IMG/VR virus record: IMGVR_UViG_3300034105_003474
Span: 80,874 to 144,873 of that record
Length of the DNA stretch: 64,000 nucleotides
Source: a virus
Direction: 5' to 3' (one strand)
The notes under the pieces were generated by a model. The model did no database searches and had not been told where the DNA came from. It saw only the letters and a program-made list of their open reading frames with translations. A program made the position numbers and the translations under genes. Below are positions 8,165-16,104 of the stretch, one piece after another. Within the stretch, counting starts at the first letter, position 1, and the number at the start of each line of letters is the position of its first letter.

Positions 8165-9883
8165 TTATTTTTTCTTCTTTGCGCTGACCAAGTCTGGCTT
8201 AATGAAGGTTTCGTACTGCCAACGAGGTGCTGTTCTTTCAATACCGTCAAGACCTGTGTAAGTAACAAGTTCCAACGGCTTAGGAACATTTCCTGTATCG
8301 GTGATAAACTTAAATGCACCTTCTGAGTTTTTGGCAAAATTCTCAATATTTGAAATAATGTTATCTTTTGTGCTTGATTCTGCAAGAGAGTTAATCATTC
8401 GTGGGAACTTGCGCTTCTCGCCAATCGTAAATGGTCGTGAACGCTCAATACTTACCACTACACCGTTTGGTGCAACAAACGCAATTTTACTCATTGAAGG
8501 ACCACCCAATAGTGCCAGATCATCTGCTCCTATATCAGCAGGTAGTTGAATGGCGCGAACCATTGCGCCGTCAACCATGTCAGGGTTCTCGCTAAAAGAA
8601 CGAAGAACAGATGAAGCAACAACAGGACGCAAAACCACTCCGTCTCTGCGGATCATTCTGCCTTCACCTTTTGGTGCGCCTTTAAGCAAGTTGATTGAAT
8701 CCGATACTGAACGGTTGAATTTATCTTTTTGGAATGCACCTGTTCGTGGTATCTGTGCCATGCGCTGAATTTGAATTGTTCGCGCTGCTGTCGGTGAACC
8801 TTCTAATACTTCGGACAGATTCTCTGCTCGCGCTTGTGGAAGTTTTGGTGATGCTGTCGGGCGCATTGCTCGCCTTATGAGTTCTAGCGGACCTGGTATT
8901 TCAAACAACTGCGCACCACAAGTGGAGAAACGATTGTCCGTGAAACGACCACCAAATTCAAAACCGGCAGGGCATCGTGCTTGACGCCTGCGATTAGGCT
9001 TGAGCCTGCTGAGCGCCCCACCGCCACCGCCGGGAATAAGTGCGCCATAAAGTCTTGAGCGAATAGGTGCGCTGAATGGGGATATGTTGCCCGGTGTTAC
9101 TACAGAACCAACTGCCTGAGCCGCTCTACCAAGTCCACTTGAAGAACCAACAAGACCTGCTTTGATTTCCATGTCTTCAGCGTCATCTTTTTCAACACGG
9201 TATCCACCGCCACGCTTCTTGTATTCGCGAACAAGCCAAGCGTTAGCGTAAGCAGAAGGGTATACATTGAATTTCTTTTTTGCTTCGGCTTTTACTCGCG
9301 CATAAAGTTCTTTGTCCGTTGGGATATTCGCACCTTTTAATGTGGTCTCATCAGATTTGAATGTGGACACATTGATCGGCTTGTTTTCTTCTCGGTTACC
9401 CGCTGTTTCTGCACGACGCTTTCTGCGAACAGCGGAATCAATTTCTTCTGCGGACATTCTCATCGCTGTAGATTTCTTTACACACTTAGGGTATTTACCT
9501 GAATCTGCGTCTCCGCGACCACATGACTCAAATCCGCCACCTTTTTTCGGGCGTGAAATATCAACCCATTCTTCTTCAAACCATTTCCCTAATCCACCGC
9601 GCTTGGATTCATCACCGATAAAGGTTTCTGCACCTAGTTTTGATGTACGAGACTTTAGGTAAAGTTTTGCTTTAAAGTTTAGAAGAGCCCTACTTCCGTC
9701 AAGCGGAGTTTTACGAACATCTGATCCTTTAGTGAAAAGGAATTTTGTTTTTGCATTATCAGGGTTAAAATAAATTTCCTCACCAGAGACAATATTCGTC
9801 CGTTTCATAGCAGTTTTCATACGCATAGACATACGGAGTTTTCTCGCAAAATACTCAAAGTCTTGGTTGAGATAACTACTCAT
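8165..9883 (-). CDS. DUF5872-like basic protein carrying the C-x17-C tag (572 aa)
   Basis: 572 aa. Residues 99-160 (KWFEEEWVDISRPKKGGG, then a CGR...YPKC pair and an RRKRRAE helix) and 188-230 (KKKFNVYPSAYANAWLVREY) match my memory of DUF5872-type segments found in many phage proteins; this needs a profile search. Residues 302-322 carry RCPAG and Cys304/Cys322 with the same C-x17-C spacing as the kinase proteins, preceded by a basic RRRQ stretch. The last 200 residues are a separate globular region with no kinase motifs. It sits between two kinase genes and overlaps the 9876-10193 gene by 8 nt. The tag in an otherwise unrelated protein suggests a common localisation rather than a common activity. 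Confidence 0.78.
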   Translation of the reverse strand: MSSYLNQDFEYFARKLRMSMRMKTAMKRTNIVSGEEIYFNPDNAKTKFLFTKGSDVRKTPLDGSRALLNFKAKLYLKSRTSKLGAETFIGDESKRGGLGKWFEEEWVDISRPKKGGGFESCGRGDADSGKYPKCVKKSTAMRMSAEEIDSAVRRKRRAETAGNREENKPINVSTFKSDETTLKGANIPTDKELYARVKAEAKKKFNVYPSAYANAWLVREYKKRGGGYRVEKDDAEDMEIKAGLVGSSSGLGRAAQAVGSVVTPGNISPFSAPIRSRLYGALIPGGGGGALSRLKPNRRRQARCPAGFEFGGRFTDNRFSTCGAQLFEIPGPLELIRRAMRPTASPKLPQARAENLSEVLEGSPTAARTIQIQRMAQIPRTGAFQKDKFNRSVSDSINLLKGAPKGEGRMIRRDGVVLRPVVASSVLRSFSENPDMVDGAMVRAIQLPADIGADDLALLGGPSMSKIAFVAPNGVVVSIERSRPFTIGEKRKFPRMINSLAESSTKDNIISNIENFAKNSEGAFKFITDTGNVPKPLELVTYTGLDGIERTAPRWQYETFIKPDLVSAKKKK

Positions 9884-10193
9884 TTTTTGCCGATTCTTTC
9901 GGTTCTTCAGGTTCCGCTATTTCTGCGGGCAAGGTTGTCTTCCACTTTTTAGCCAACTGCCTTAAAAGTGTAATATTTTTTTCATCCAGCACATTAGTAC
10001 TAACACTATGATACGACATTCCCGAGGTTGCTTTTTCAATAGTGTCCCTTTGGGACAGAAACAATTCGTTTGTCAAACTTGATGCGAACTTCGGGTCAGG
10101 GGCTACCACACCAAAAATGCCGTAATCCCCCTCAAGAAGAACATATGGGATACCTGAAACATCGGCACTCGGGGTAACTAGGGCGTATCTCAT
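9876..10193 (-). CDS. Small protein following a kinase gene
   Basis: 105 aa. It starts with a 4-nt overlap of the 10190-12043 kinase gene and ends inside the start of the 572-aa gene, so all three are coupled. MRYALVTP at the start, a central GMSYHSVST and a Lys-rich helical C-terminus followed by an acidic tail parallel the 98-aa protein at 5190-5486. The family is unknown. The position suggests a partner of the preceding kinase. Confidence 0.75.
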   Translation of the reverse strand: MRYALVTPSADVSGIPYVLLEGDYGIFGVVAPDPKFASSLTNELFLSQRDTIEKATSGMSYHSVSTNVLDEKNITLLRQLAKKWKTTLPAEIAEPEEPKESAKNE

Positions 10194-12043
10194 ACAACAC
10201 TCGCGACTATATCTTCCAACGCTGAGTCAGCCTTGAGTTTTGGTGGTTTTACAACAAGGTCTGCCAATTGTTTTGGGGTCATTGCTTGCATCTCTCTTAA
10301 GCGTGACGACGCCTTTCCGATGTCTGCCTGCATCTTTTCCATTTCTTTCAACTTTTCGGGAGACATCGCCCATTCTCCTATCAAATTACGATCTTTCAGC
10401 ATCTCGTCAAGTTGACTCAAGAGACGATTTTCCAATGAATCTGCGTCAATTTTCTTTATATCTTGGAGAACTTTTTCAGCATCCTCAACCAGTTTTGCAT
10501 GCTTCTCAACTGTCCCACCGTGGCGACTATTCAGTTCTTGACCAAGATAACCATATTGAAGACCGCCAGCAAACTTTTCTGCTGTTTCGCTGAAATCAAA
10601 AACGTTGAGAATAAAACTATGGTCAATGGGGACTGCGTCCACACCATCAGAGTTTTCAGCAAAAAGGATGTTTCCGCTATGCCTGTCACCATTAGCCATA
10701 GCAATATCCATGATTTGCATATGGAGTAGTTTGCGACTGTCCACCTTTGCCAATGTTTCAGGGGTGGCAGAGAGTATTTGTCCCTCATATGAGTTGTGAA
10801 CCAAATCGGTTACTACTCCCATGGCTGCCTGTGTCGGGGATGCTTGAACAACTCGCAAAGATGAAGATGGATACCCAAAGTCTTCTGTCATGGAAACAGC
10901 AAGAACTTCGCTCGCTGGCTCATACCATCGGGATGCTCCTCCCTTGGTCAGAGGGGCATTGCTTAACGGGGATTTTTTATCCCAAAGTTGTGTGCGTGAA
11001 GCGTATTTAACGCCCAACATTTGACCTGTAGTTCTATCACGCAAGCGGTTCATTCCAACCACTCCCCCACCAGTGCCAATAAGTTCAAACCTCTTCAGTT
11101 CCGCAATGTTCCCATCCTCGTCGTAAACATCAATATTTTCTAGGATTGCGTCAAGAACCAGAGTGTCGCTGATTTCGTTCAGTTTCCCGCCATTAGCGAT
11201 ATGTTGTGAAGCCTTTTCACCAGTATCAATGTTTTTATCCACGCTAGGTAAATCACGGGCAATGTTCCTACCGTTGGCATCAGCAACACCAATTTGTGGG
11301 TCAAAGTCTTTAGCCTTGGCAATAGCGCTGTTGCCTTTCTTGAACCCGCTAGGGGATTTGACCACGGGTGGATCAGCCTTTGGATCGTCTTTTTTATCTT
11401 TGCGACGCTTTAATGTCGCTAAGAGGAAATTCTTTGCATCAACGGTGGCGTCTCGTTTAATCTTCCCCGCTACTGCTTCCAACTGTTCTTTTTTCTTGTC
11501 AGATATTTTCCCGCGCCTATGAAGCGAGTCAGTAGCAAAGTCCAATAGTTGCGCACCGCCAGACTTCAATAAAACCATACCGAAAAGCGTAGATTGTGTC
11601 ATTGAATCTGAACCATCTGCGTACATGTAATCCATTGTTTGCAGGGCAATCATCGCCGCTGCTTTTGAACCATTTTTTACTTTTTCAGATTTGAAAATTA
11701 CCCGAGCGCCATCAATCAATTTTCCAGCCATGGAAGCCGCCCCGCGTGCTGCTGATTCAGCAGAAGGGGTGAGGCAGTTGGACATCTGCATGTCGGTGAA
11801 CTGATTTGCGTTAGGTGTACCGGGTGGGCATCGCAACTTACCCAAAGAATCAACTATCACCCCCGCAGCACGCGCCGCTCTATGACCAACAGAGGTTAAC
11901 TCTGGTCGGTCTTTTACAGTAGGTCCAAGGAAACCTTTGAACAGCAAAACATTCTCTTGAACAGCAGCAACAGATTTGCGGTATTCTGCAACTCTCTCGT
12001 TTGCGTCAAAAGCGCGAGACGATTTAATCATCGCCTCAACCAA
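10190..12043 (-). CDS. Atypical kinase-domain protein with C-x17-C tag (617 aa)
   Basis: 617 aa, the shortest and most kinase-like member. Cys72 and Cys90 lie in RCPPG...FTD...SNC, the array's tag. KASQHIANGGKL precedes the kinase as in its paralogues. The catalytic loop NGDRHSGNIL (Asp453, His455, Asn458) and metal site PIDHSF (Asp474) closely resemble PI3/4-kinase motifs. The candidate ATP Lys is in GVKYAS. Residues 100-260 contain a helical domain, and the C-terminus is helical with QLADLVV. The longest frame begins with TTG at 12043 right after the preceding stop. ATG at 12031 (MIKSSR) is an alternative with GAGG very close upstream. First of the array behind the capsid genes. It may act on a host or virion protein; this is inference. 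Confidence 0.82.
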   Translation of the reverse strand: MVEAMIKSSRAFDANERVAEYRKSVAAVQENVLLFKGFLGPTVKDRPELTSVGHRAARAAGVIVDSLGKLRCPPGTPNANQFTDMQMSNCLTPSAESAARGAASMAGKLIDGARVIFKSEKVKNGSKAAAMIALQTMDYMYADGSDSMTQSTLFGMVLLKSGGAQLLDFATDSLHRRGKISDKKKEQLEAVAGKIKRDATVDAKNFLLATLKRRKDKKDDPKADPPVVKSPSGFKKGNSAIAKAKDFDPQIGVADANGRNIARDLPSVDKNIDTGEKASQHIANGGKLNEISDTLVLDAILENIDVYDEDGNIAELKRFELIGTGGGVVGMNRLRDRTTGQMLGVKYASRTQLWDKKSPLSNAPLTKGGASRWYEPASEVLAVSMTEDFGYPSSSLRVVQASPTQAAMGVVTDLVHNSYEGQILSATPETLAKVDSRKLLHMQIMDIAMANGDRHSGNILFAENSDGVDAVPIDHSFILNVFDFSETAEKFAGGLQYGYLGQELNSRHGGTVEKHAKLVEDAEKVLQDIKKIDADSLENRLLSQLDEMLKDRNLIGEWAMSPEKLKEMEKMQADIGKASSRLREMQAMTPKQLADLVVKPPKLKADSALEDIVASVV

Positions 12044-12373
12044 CTATTTGTCGCTAGATTCTGACGCTTTGTTAAAGAAAGAAAGTGGAACAACATCATC
12101 ATCCTCTGCATCTTTTTTCTTAGAAGGCTTTTTCGTTTCCACTTTGGTTTCTTGTGCATCCTCAACAGGTTCATCAACGCTGATCTCTACTGATGCAGGT
12201 GTTTCAACTTCCAACACTGCTTCTTCAACGACAACTACTTCCTCTTTGACTTCAACCTCAACAACAGAAATCTGAACTTCAGGCGTCTCAACTACGGGCA
12301 CTTGTTCTTGTTTTGTGTCAAAAGCAAGACCAGAAGTGTTCACTGAGTCAAAAGGTTGGTTTTCTTTTTTCAT
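12044..12373 (-). CDS. Small acidic Val/Glu-rich protein
   Basis: 109 aa. About 70 residues are alternating Val/Glu/Thr repeats, followed by a Lys-rich patch, an Asp cluster (EDDDVVPL) and a Ser-rich end. Low complexity and probably disordered. Its ATG overlaps the stop of the preceding gene (TAATG). An acidic small protein behind a prohead protease could be a scaffold or capsid-associated protein, but no family is recognised. Confidence 0.7.
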   Translation of the reverse strand: MKKENQPFDSVNTSGLAFDTKQEQVPVVETPEVQISVVEVEVKEEVVVVEEAVLEVETPASVEISVDEPVEDAQETKVETKKPSKKKDAEDDDVVPLSFFNKASESSDK

Positions 12374-13851
12374 TAAATGTCGCCAAGACCTGTTTCAATT
12401 TCAAGCATTTCAAGTTCCATCAAACTGCTTAGGAACTCTTTCGCTTCGTCATCCAAAAGAGTCTTTTCTTCCGACCATTCGGCAGGAATCATGTCTTCTT
12501 TGTCAAGTTCCATTGCACGCTTCTTGATGTGTGCTTTTGCTTTTTCTTTATCTTTTGCGCGACCGTAAGACATGATTGCGTTCTTCAAGTCTTCTTCGTC
12601 CTTGATTGGGTATGAGCCGTCTGGCAAAGCCATTCCGCCCTTAGCCATTTCGTCACGCTCATCTTCGCTGTACATTGCCTTAAGGGCAACATCGGCTACT
12701 TCTGCATCAATGTCTGCGGCTTCTTCAGGATCGTATTCATCAAATCCGAGGATTTCACCGTCAACACCAACATAAACATCGTATGACTTTCCGTCTACGC
12801 CTTCAATTTCTACAGCGTAAGCGTCGTAACCATCAAACATATCTGCGTCTACAGAAACAACTTCGCCTTCAATTGACTTGGTTGCAATATCTGAAGCCTC
12901 ACTGAACGAGATTACTTTTTGTCCGGGTACGGTTGCTACTTCACCGATCAAATCTTCATTCAAAAGGTGCCAGCCCATGCACTCGCCTGACGAACCGTCA
13001 AAGTAAGCCTCAACTGGCTTTCCATCTTTGCGTTGAACATCAACAACAAAAACATCAACTTCGTCCGCGTAGCCAGAGTCAAGAACTTTTCCTGCGAACA
13101 TGCTCTCTGCCATTCCTTCAATTTCAAGAAGACTTGGCATTGTGTCTTGTTGTTCACATCCACCTGGGCATGATGCACAGATTTCTGAACCACCCGCATA
13201 GACGCGACGCTCAATGGCGCAAACAAAAGCAAGATCGTCGTAGTCAGCAGACTTGACACCCATTGTTTCCATGCGCTTAGCGCGAGCCTTCTTGCGTTGC
13301 TCCATCATCTTTTCAATCTCGCTGTACATCTTCTCTTCTTCATCATCAAGATCTTCAGGCATGTCTTCTTCGTCGTCTTCTTCTTCCATATCCACGACTT
13401 CAGTAGGCTTCTTTTTCTTTTTTGCAGGAGCAGGGGTCATTCCCTCTTCCATCATTGCGAGATCTTCTTCCATCTTTGCTCCCTTTTCGTCTGAAGCGGT
13501 AACCCACTCAGATTTTTCGGTTGCTACTTCTGGTGCTGCGTCAGCAGGTACGGCTTCTTCCGTTTGCGTGACAGCCTTCGCTCCACACTTGCCACAAACT
13601 TTTGCGCCGGGCTTGTAGCCACATTCTGTTAACTCCAAACCTTTGGCGCATTCAATTCCGCCGTCTGCAAGAAGTTTTACTGTTGGTGTTTCGCTAGCCA
13701 TGTTCGTGGACTCCTTGTAGTGCATTGTTTTTGCAATACACTTTGTTGGATTAGAGCAAACAGAGCATGGCGTCAAGCGTTTATCGCCTGACATCAGACA
13801 CTGATATTTTGCTGTTTTTTGTGGTAAACCTGTTATTGAAGTATAACCCAT
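12373..13851 (-). CDS. Acidic head-region protein with PepSY-like repeats and DUF6582-like C-terminus
   Basis: 492 aa in the longest frame. ATG at 13701 (MASETPTV) has a strong AAGGAG at 9-nt spacing and is probably the main start, giving 442 aa. The upstream 50 codons from ATG 13851 have no binding site but are Cys-rich (CSVCSNPTKC) and read like protein, so an alternative longer form is possible. After a zinc-ribbon-like CGYKPG...CGKCG comes a very acidic low-complexity stretch and a CASCPGGC cluster. Next are two PepSY-like beta units (around 280-400) and a segment of about 407-460 (LPDGSYPIKDEEDL, AYGRAKDK type) that resembles DUF6582 of phage head proteins. It sits where a major capsid protein usually lies but does not look like one. 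A scaffold or protease-cofactor role is possible. Confidence 0.72.
   Translation of the reverse strand: MGYTSITGLPQKTAKYQCLMSGDKRLTPCSVCSNPTKCIAKTMHYKESTNMASETPTVKLLADGGIECAKGLELTECGYKPGAKVCGKCGAKAVTQTEEAVPADAAPEVATEKSEWVTASDEKGAKMEEDLAMMEEGMTPAPAKKKKKPTEVVDMEEEDDEEDMPEDLDDEEEKMYSEIEKMMEQRKKARAKRMETMGVKSADYDDLAFVCAIERRVYAGGSEICASCPGGCEQQDTMPSLLEIEGMAESMFAGKVLDSGYADEVDVFVVDVQRKDGKPVEAYFDGSSGECMGWHLLNEDLIGEVATVPGQKVISFSEASDIATKSIEGEVVSVDADMFDGYDAYAVEIEGVDGKSYDVYVGVDGEILGFDEYDPEEAADIDAEVADVALKAMYSEDERDEMAKGGMALPDGSYPIKDEEDLKNAIMSYGRAKDKEKAKAHIKKRAMELDKEDMIPAEWSEEKTLLDDEAKEFLSSLMELEMLEIETGLGDI
13839..13849 (-). promoter_or_regulatory. GGGTTATACTT element (copy 1)
   Basis: On the minus strand this 11-mer holds a TATACT -10-like hexamer. 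The identical 11-mer occurs at 16075-16085 in the gap before the protease gene. Here it overlaps the first codons of the long frame starting at 13851; a transcript from it would favour the start at 13701. No good -35 is visible. Confidence 0.3.
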
Positions 13852-13905
13852 ATTAGTGTTTTGTTTTTGTTACAAATGGAACAGTCTTAAAAACCGTTTT
13901 TTTAT

Positions 13906-16008
13906 TTACATTGAGTCCATGATGTTGAGCAACGCATCAAATGCTTCGTCCTCTACACCATCAATCTCAACCATCACTCCGTCCTCGGTGACTTCTGATT
14001 TGATTTGATAATAATCCAGAATTGGATCCAAAAGTTCTTTGACTTCGTACAGTGATCGTTCAGCAGAAGAAACCATGAGAGTTTCTTTCTCATCCAAGGA
14101 CAATGACTTAGCCTCAATCTCTGAAGCCACACCACCTGAACTCAACACTTCCTTGAGAAGGTTGAAAGCGTTCTGTAGTTTTGTCATATTCCGTGAACTG
14201 ATAACCCGTCCTGCTTTGACTTCAATGTCTTCATCGGCGTCTTTGCCCATGAGTTCAGCAATAGCCGCCATCAGCATGCCCATCATCTGCTTAGGGTCTT
14301 TGCCTCCGCCACCGCAACCACAGTCATCATCGTCGTCAGAGTCTTTGTAGTAAGGCATTTCCATAACTCCGCCGTTATCGTCATCGCCTTCCATGACCCA
14401 GTTTTTCTTATCTGCCATGTAGTTGATGAAGTCAGGCTCATCATTCATGAATTGCTTCAGAGCCTCATAAGCCTTTTCGTTGCCCTCGTCTTCGTTCTCA
14501 AACTCAACATCTTCCATTTTCATGGTTTCTTCTGTTTCATCTGATTCAGCCAAACGGTCAGCCATAGCCTCCATCATTTCGTAACCCTTTTCCTCAGAGT
14601 CAAGGAAGTCAAATATTGACTTGATTTCTTCTTCAGTCATGGTTTCAAGCGATTTGCCGGGCTTGAGTACTCCCCTAAGACGGTTATTGAATTCGTCGTC
14701 GTCCCAGTTCAACTTGCGTAGTTTGCCACGACAGTTCTTCATGCCCGGATGATGGCATCCTTCGTTCGGCCAGAGACCAGTTGTTTCATGGTGAAGCCAA
14801 GCGCAAATATTACTCAACGGGTAAAGTTCAGGGTGGTTGGCGAGAATCACACGGCAACGGCGGAATCCGCCCGGCTTGCGCATGATTGGGCGCCAGTAGC
14901 GGAGCAGTTTTTCAAGGTTTCCACGACGAGGACCGTATCCACGGGTACGGGCAGTAACAATTTCTTGAGGAATGATACCGCCAAGTGGGTCAGCCTTTTC
15001 AGGTGACTTTGGTTTTACGCCTGCTGGTACCTGTGGATCTGCATCAAGGTTGTATCGGTCTTCGTACCTGCGCTCAGCGTCAGAACCGCTTGGCTTGTCT
15101 CCATCAACATTGATGTAAACAACCTGTGGCTTGACCCTTGTGGCTTCGCCGATCATAAATTGTCCATCTTCGTAATGATACGAAACGCGCATCGTGATGA
15201 TGCCTTGACCTTCTACACGGTGGTCAAATATCGCGCTATTTGCATCTGATTCACGAATCCGTACTGCGCCACCAAACTTCTTCGCTAATGCAAGTGGGAG
15301 GTTGGCTTCACGACTGCGGTTTGGCATAGGTGCATCAATTGCGTCATCGTCTTGTTCTGGCTTTGCTTCTACTTGTGGCTTGTTGCGTTGCATATTGCTT
15401 GCCATGAAGCGTGCAAGAAGCGAACGACCCGCTTCAGTAATGTTGCCATTTTCTTCTCGCATGTAACCTTTTTCGTCGTTGCCTTCAAACGACTTGATGG
15501 AAATCGTTCCCGTAAGTTGGTTTGCGCCATGAAGAACAGGGCTTGCTTCGTATAGTTCTACCTTCTTCAATACGTTTGCTTGGCGCTGTGGGTCAAAATC
15601 GGCATCAAGGGTTTTGTAGCCAATTGACCACTCTTGCTCTTCTCCGAAGAAAGCAACATCGGCAAAAGCCTGACGACCGCGTTCTGATTTCAGATTGAAC
15701 TGAACTTTGGCGTATAGACCGCCAATACCAGCGGCACGCATCTTCATTGGAAGTCGTGGATCCGATGGTGGAACTTCGTACATTTCAAGAACTTTGCCAA
15801 TTGGCTCATTCCAGTTGTGACCCCAAACAACACGGGGTTTGCGCCTCTTAAGGCTGTCTGTGAAAGCGCCCGGAACGATGATGTCGCCGACACTGTCCTT
15901 GTTGCCGATTCCTGCAACGAAACATTCAACTACGCCTTGCGCTTCGTCAATGTTGAACTGACCTTGTAGCGCCTTGTATTGCTGTGTTTCGGTCATCGTC
16001 GTAGACAT
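13906..16008 (-). CDS. HK97-family prohead protease with long C-terminal extension (700 aa)
   Basis: Residues 10-175 are a peptidase S78 (HK97 gp4-like) prohead protease: GAFTDSL, then VVWGHNW with the catalytic His (64), EWSIGY with the catalytic Ser (128) and ELYEASPVLHGAN with the acidic partner. Such proteases cut scaffold and capsid N-termini during head maturation. The family is usually about 200-250 aa; this one has about 500 extra residues. Those include an inserted basic domain at 362-428 (KPGGFRRCRVIL, CAWLHHETTG, WPNEG), a Glu/Asp-rich region, a CGCGGGG cluster and an acidic C-terminus that could act as an internal scaffold. GGAG precedes ATG 16008. It follows the portal in the leftward operon. 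Confidence 0.92.
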   Translation of the reverse strand: MSTTMTETQQYKALQGQFNIDEAQGVVECFVAGIGNKDSVGDIIVPGAFTDSLKRRKPRVVWGHNWNEPIGKVLEMYEVPPSDPRLPMKMRAAGIGGLYAKVQFNLKSERGRQAFADVAFFGEEQEWSIGYKTLDADFDPQRQANVLKKVELYEASPVLHGANQLTGTISIKSFEGNDEKGYMREENGNITEAGRSLLARFMASNMQRNKPQVEAKPEQDDDAIDAPMPNRSREANLPLALAKKFGGAVRIRESDANSAIFDHRVEGQGIITMRVSYHYEDGQFMIGEATRVKPQVVYINVDGDKPSGSDAERRYEDRYNLDADPQVPAGVKPKSPEKADPLGGIIPQEIVTARTRGYGPRRGNLEKLLRYWRPIMRKPGGFRRCRVILANHPELYPLSNICAWLHHETTGLWPNEGCHHPGMKNCRGKLRKLNWDDDEFNNRLRGVLKPGKSLETMTEEEIKSIFDFLDSEEKGYEMMEAMADRLAESDETEETMKMEDVEFENEDEGNEKAYEALKQFMNDEPDFINYMADKKNWVMEGDDDNGGVMEMPYYKDSDDDDDCGCGGGGKDPKQMMGMLMAAIAELMGKDADEDIEVKAGRVISSRNMTKLQNAFNLLKEVLSSGGVASEIEAKSLSLDEKETLMVSSAERSLYEVKELLDPILDYYQIKSEVTEDGVMVEIDGVEDEAFDALLNIMDSM

Positions 16009-16027
16009 GGTTCTCCAATTAAAAGTT

Positions 16028-16045
16028 GTTTATTAAACAATAAAC
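16028..16045 (-). other. AT-rich perfect hairpin upstream of the protease gene
   Basis: A 7-bp perfect inverted repeat GTTTATT/AATAAAC with a 4-nt loop, between the portal stop and the protease start and about 20 nt before ATG 16008. It is too AT-rich for a strong terminator. It could modulate translation or protect the transcript end. Confidence 0.4.
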
Positions 16046-16074
16046 TATTTGGAGTCCCAAAACGGGAACACTTT

Positions 16075-16085
16075 AAGTATAACCC
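16075..16085 (-). promoter_or_regulatory. GGGTTATACTT element (copy 2)
   Basis: Second copy of the 11-mer also found at 13839-13849. It lies in the 96-bp gap ahead of the protease gene, with a TATACT -10-like hexamer on the minus strand and a transcript start expected about 55-60 nt before ATG 16008. No convincing -35. Candidate internal promoter. Confidence 0.35.
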
Positions 16086-16104
16086 CTGTGTTTTACTGAA
16101 AATA

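Noticed and set aside
10190-12043. Classical HipBA toxin-antitoxin system
   Set aside because: The kinase motifs are closer to PI3/4-kinases, the neighbouring small gene has no HTH, and the proteins carry long phage-specific N-terminal parts.
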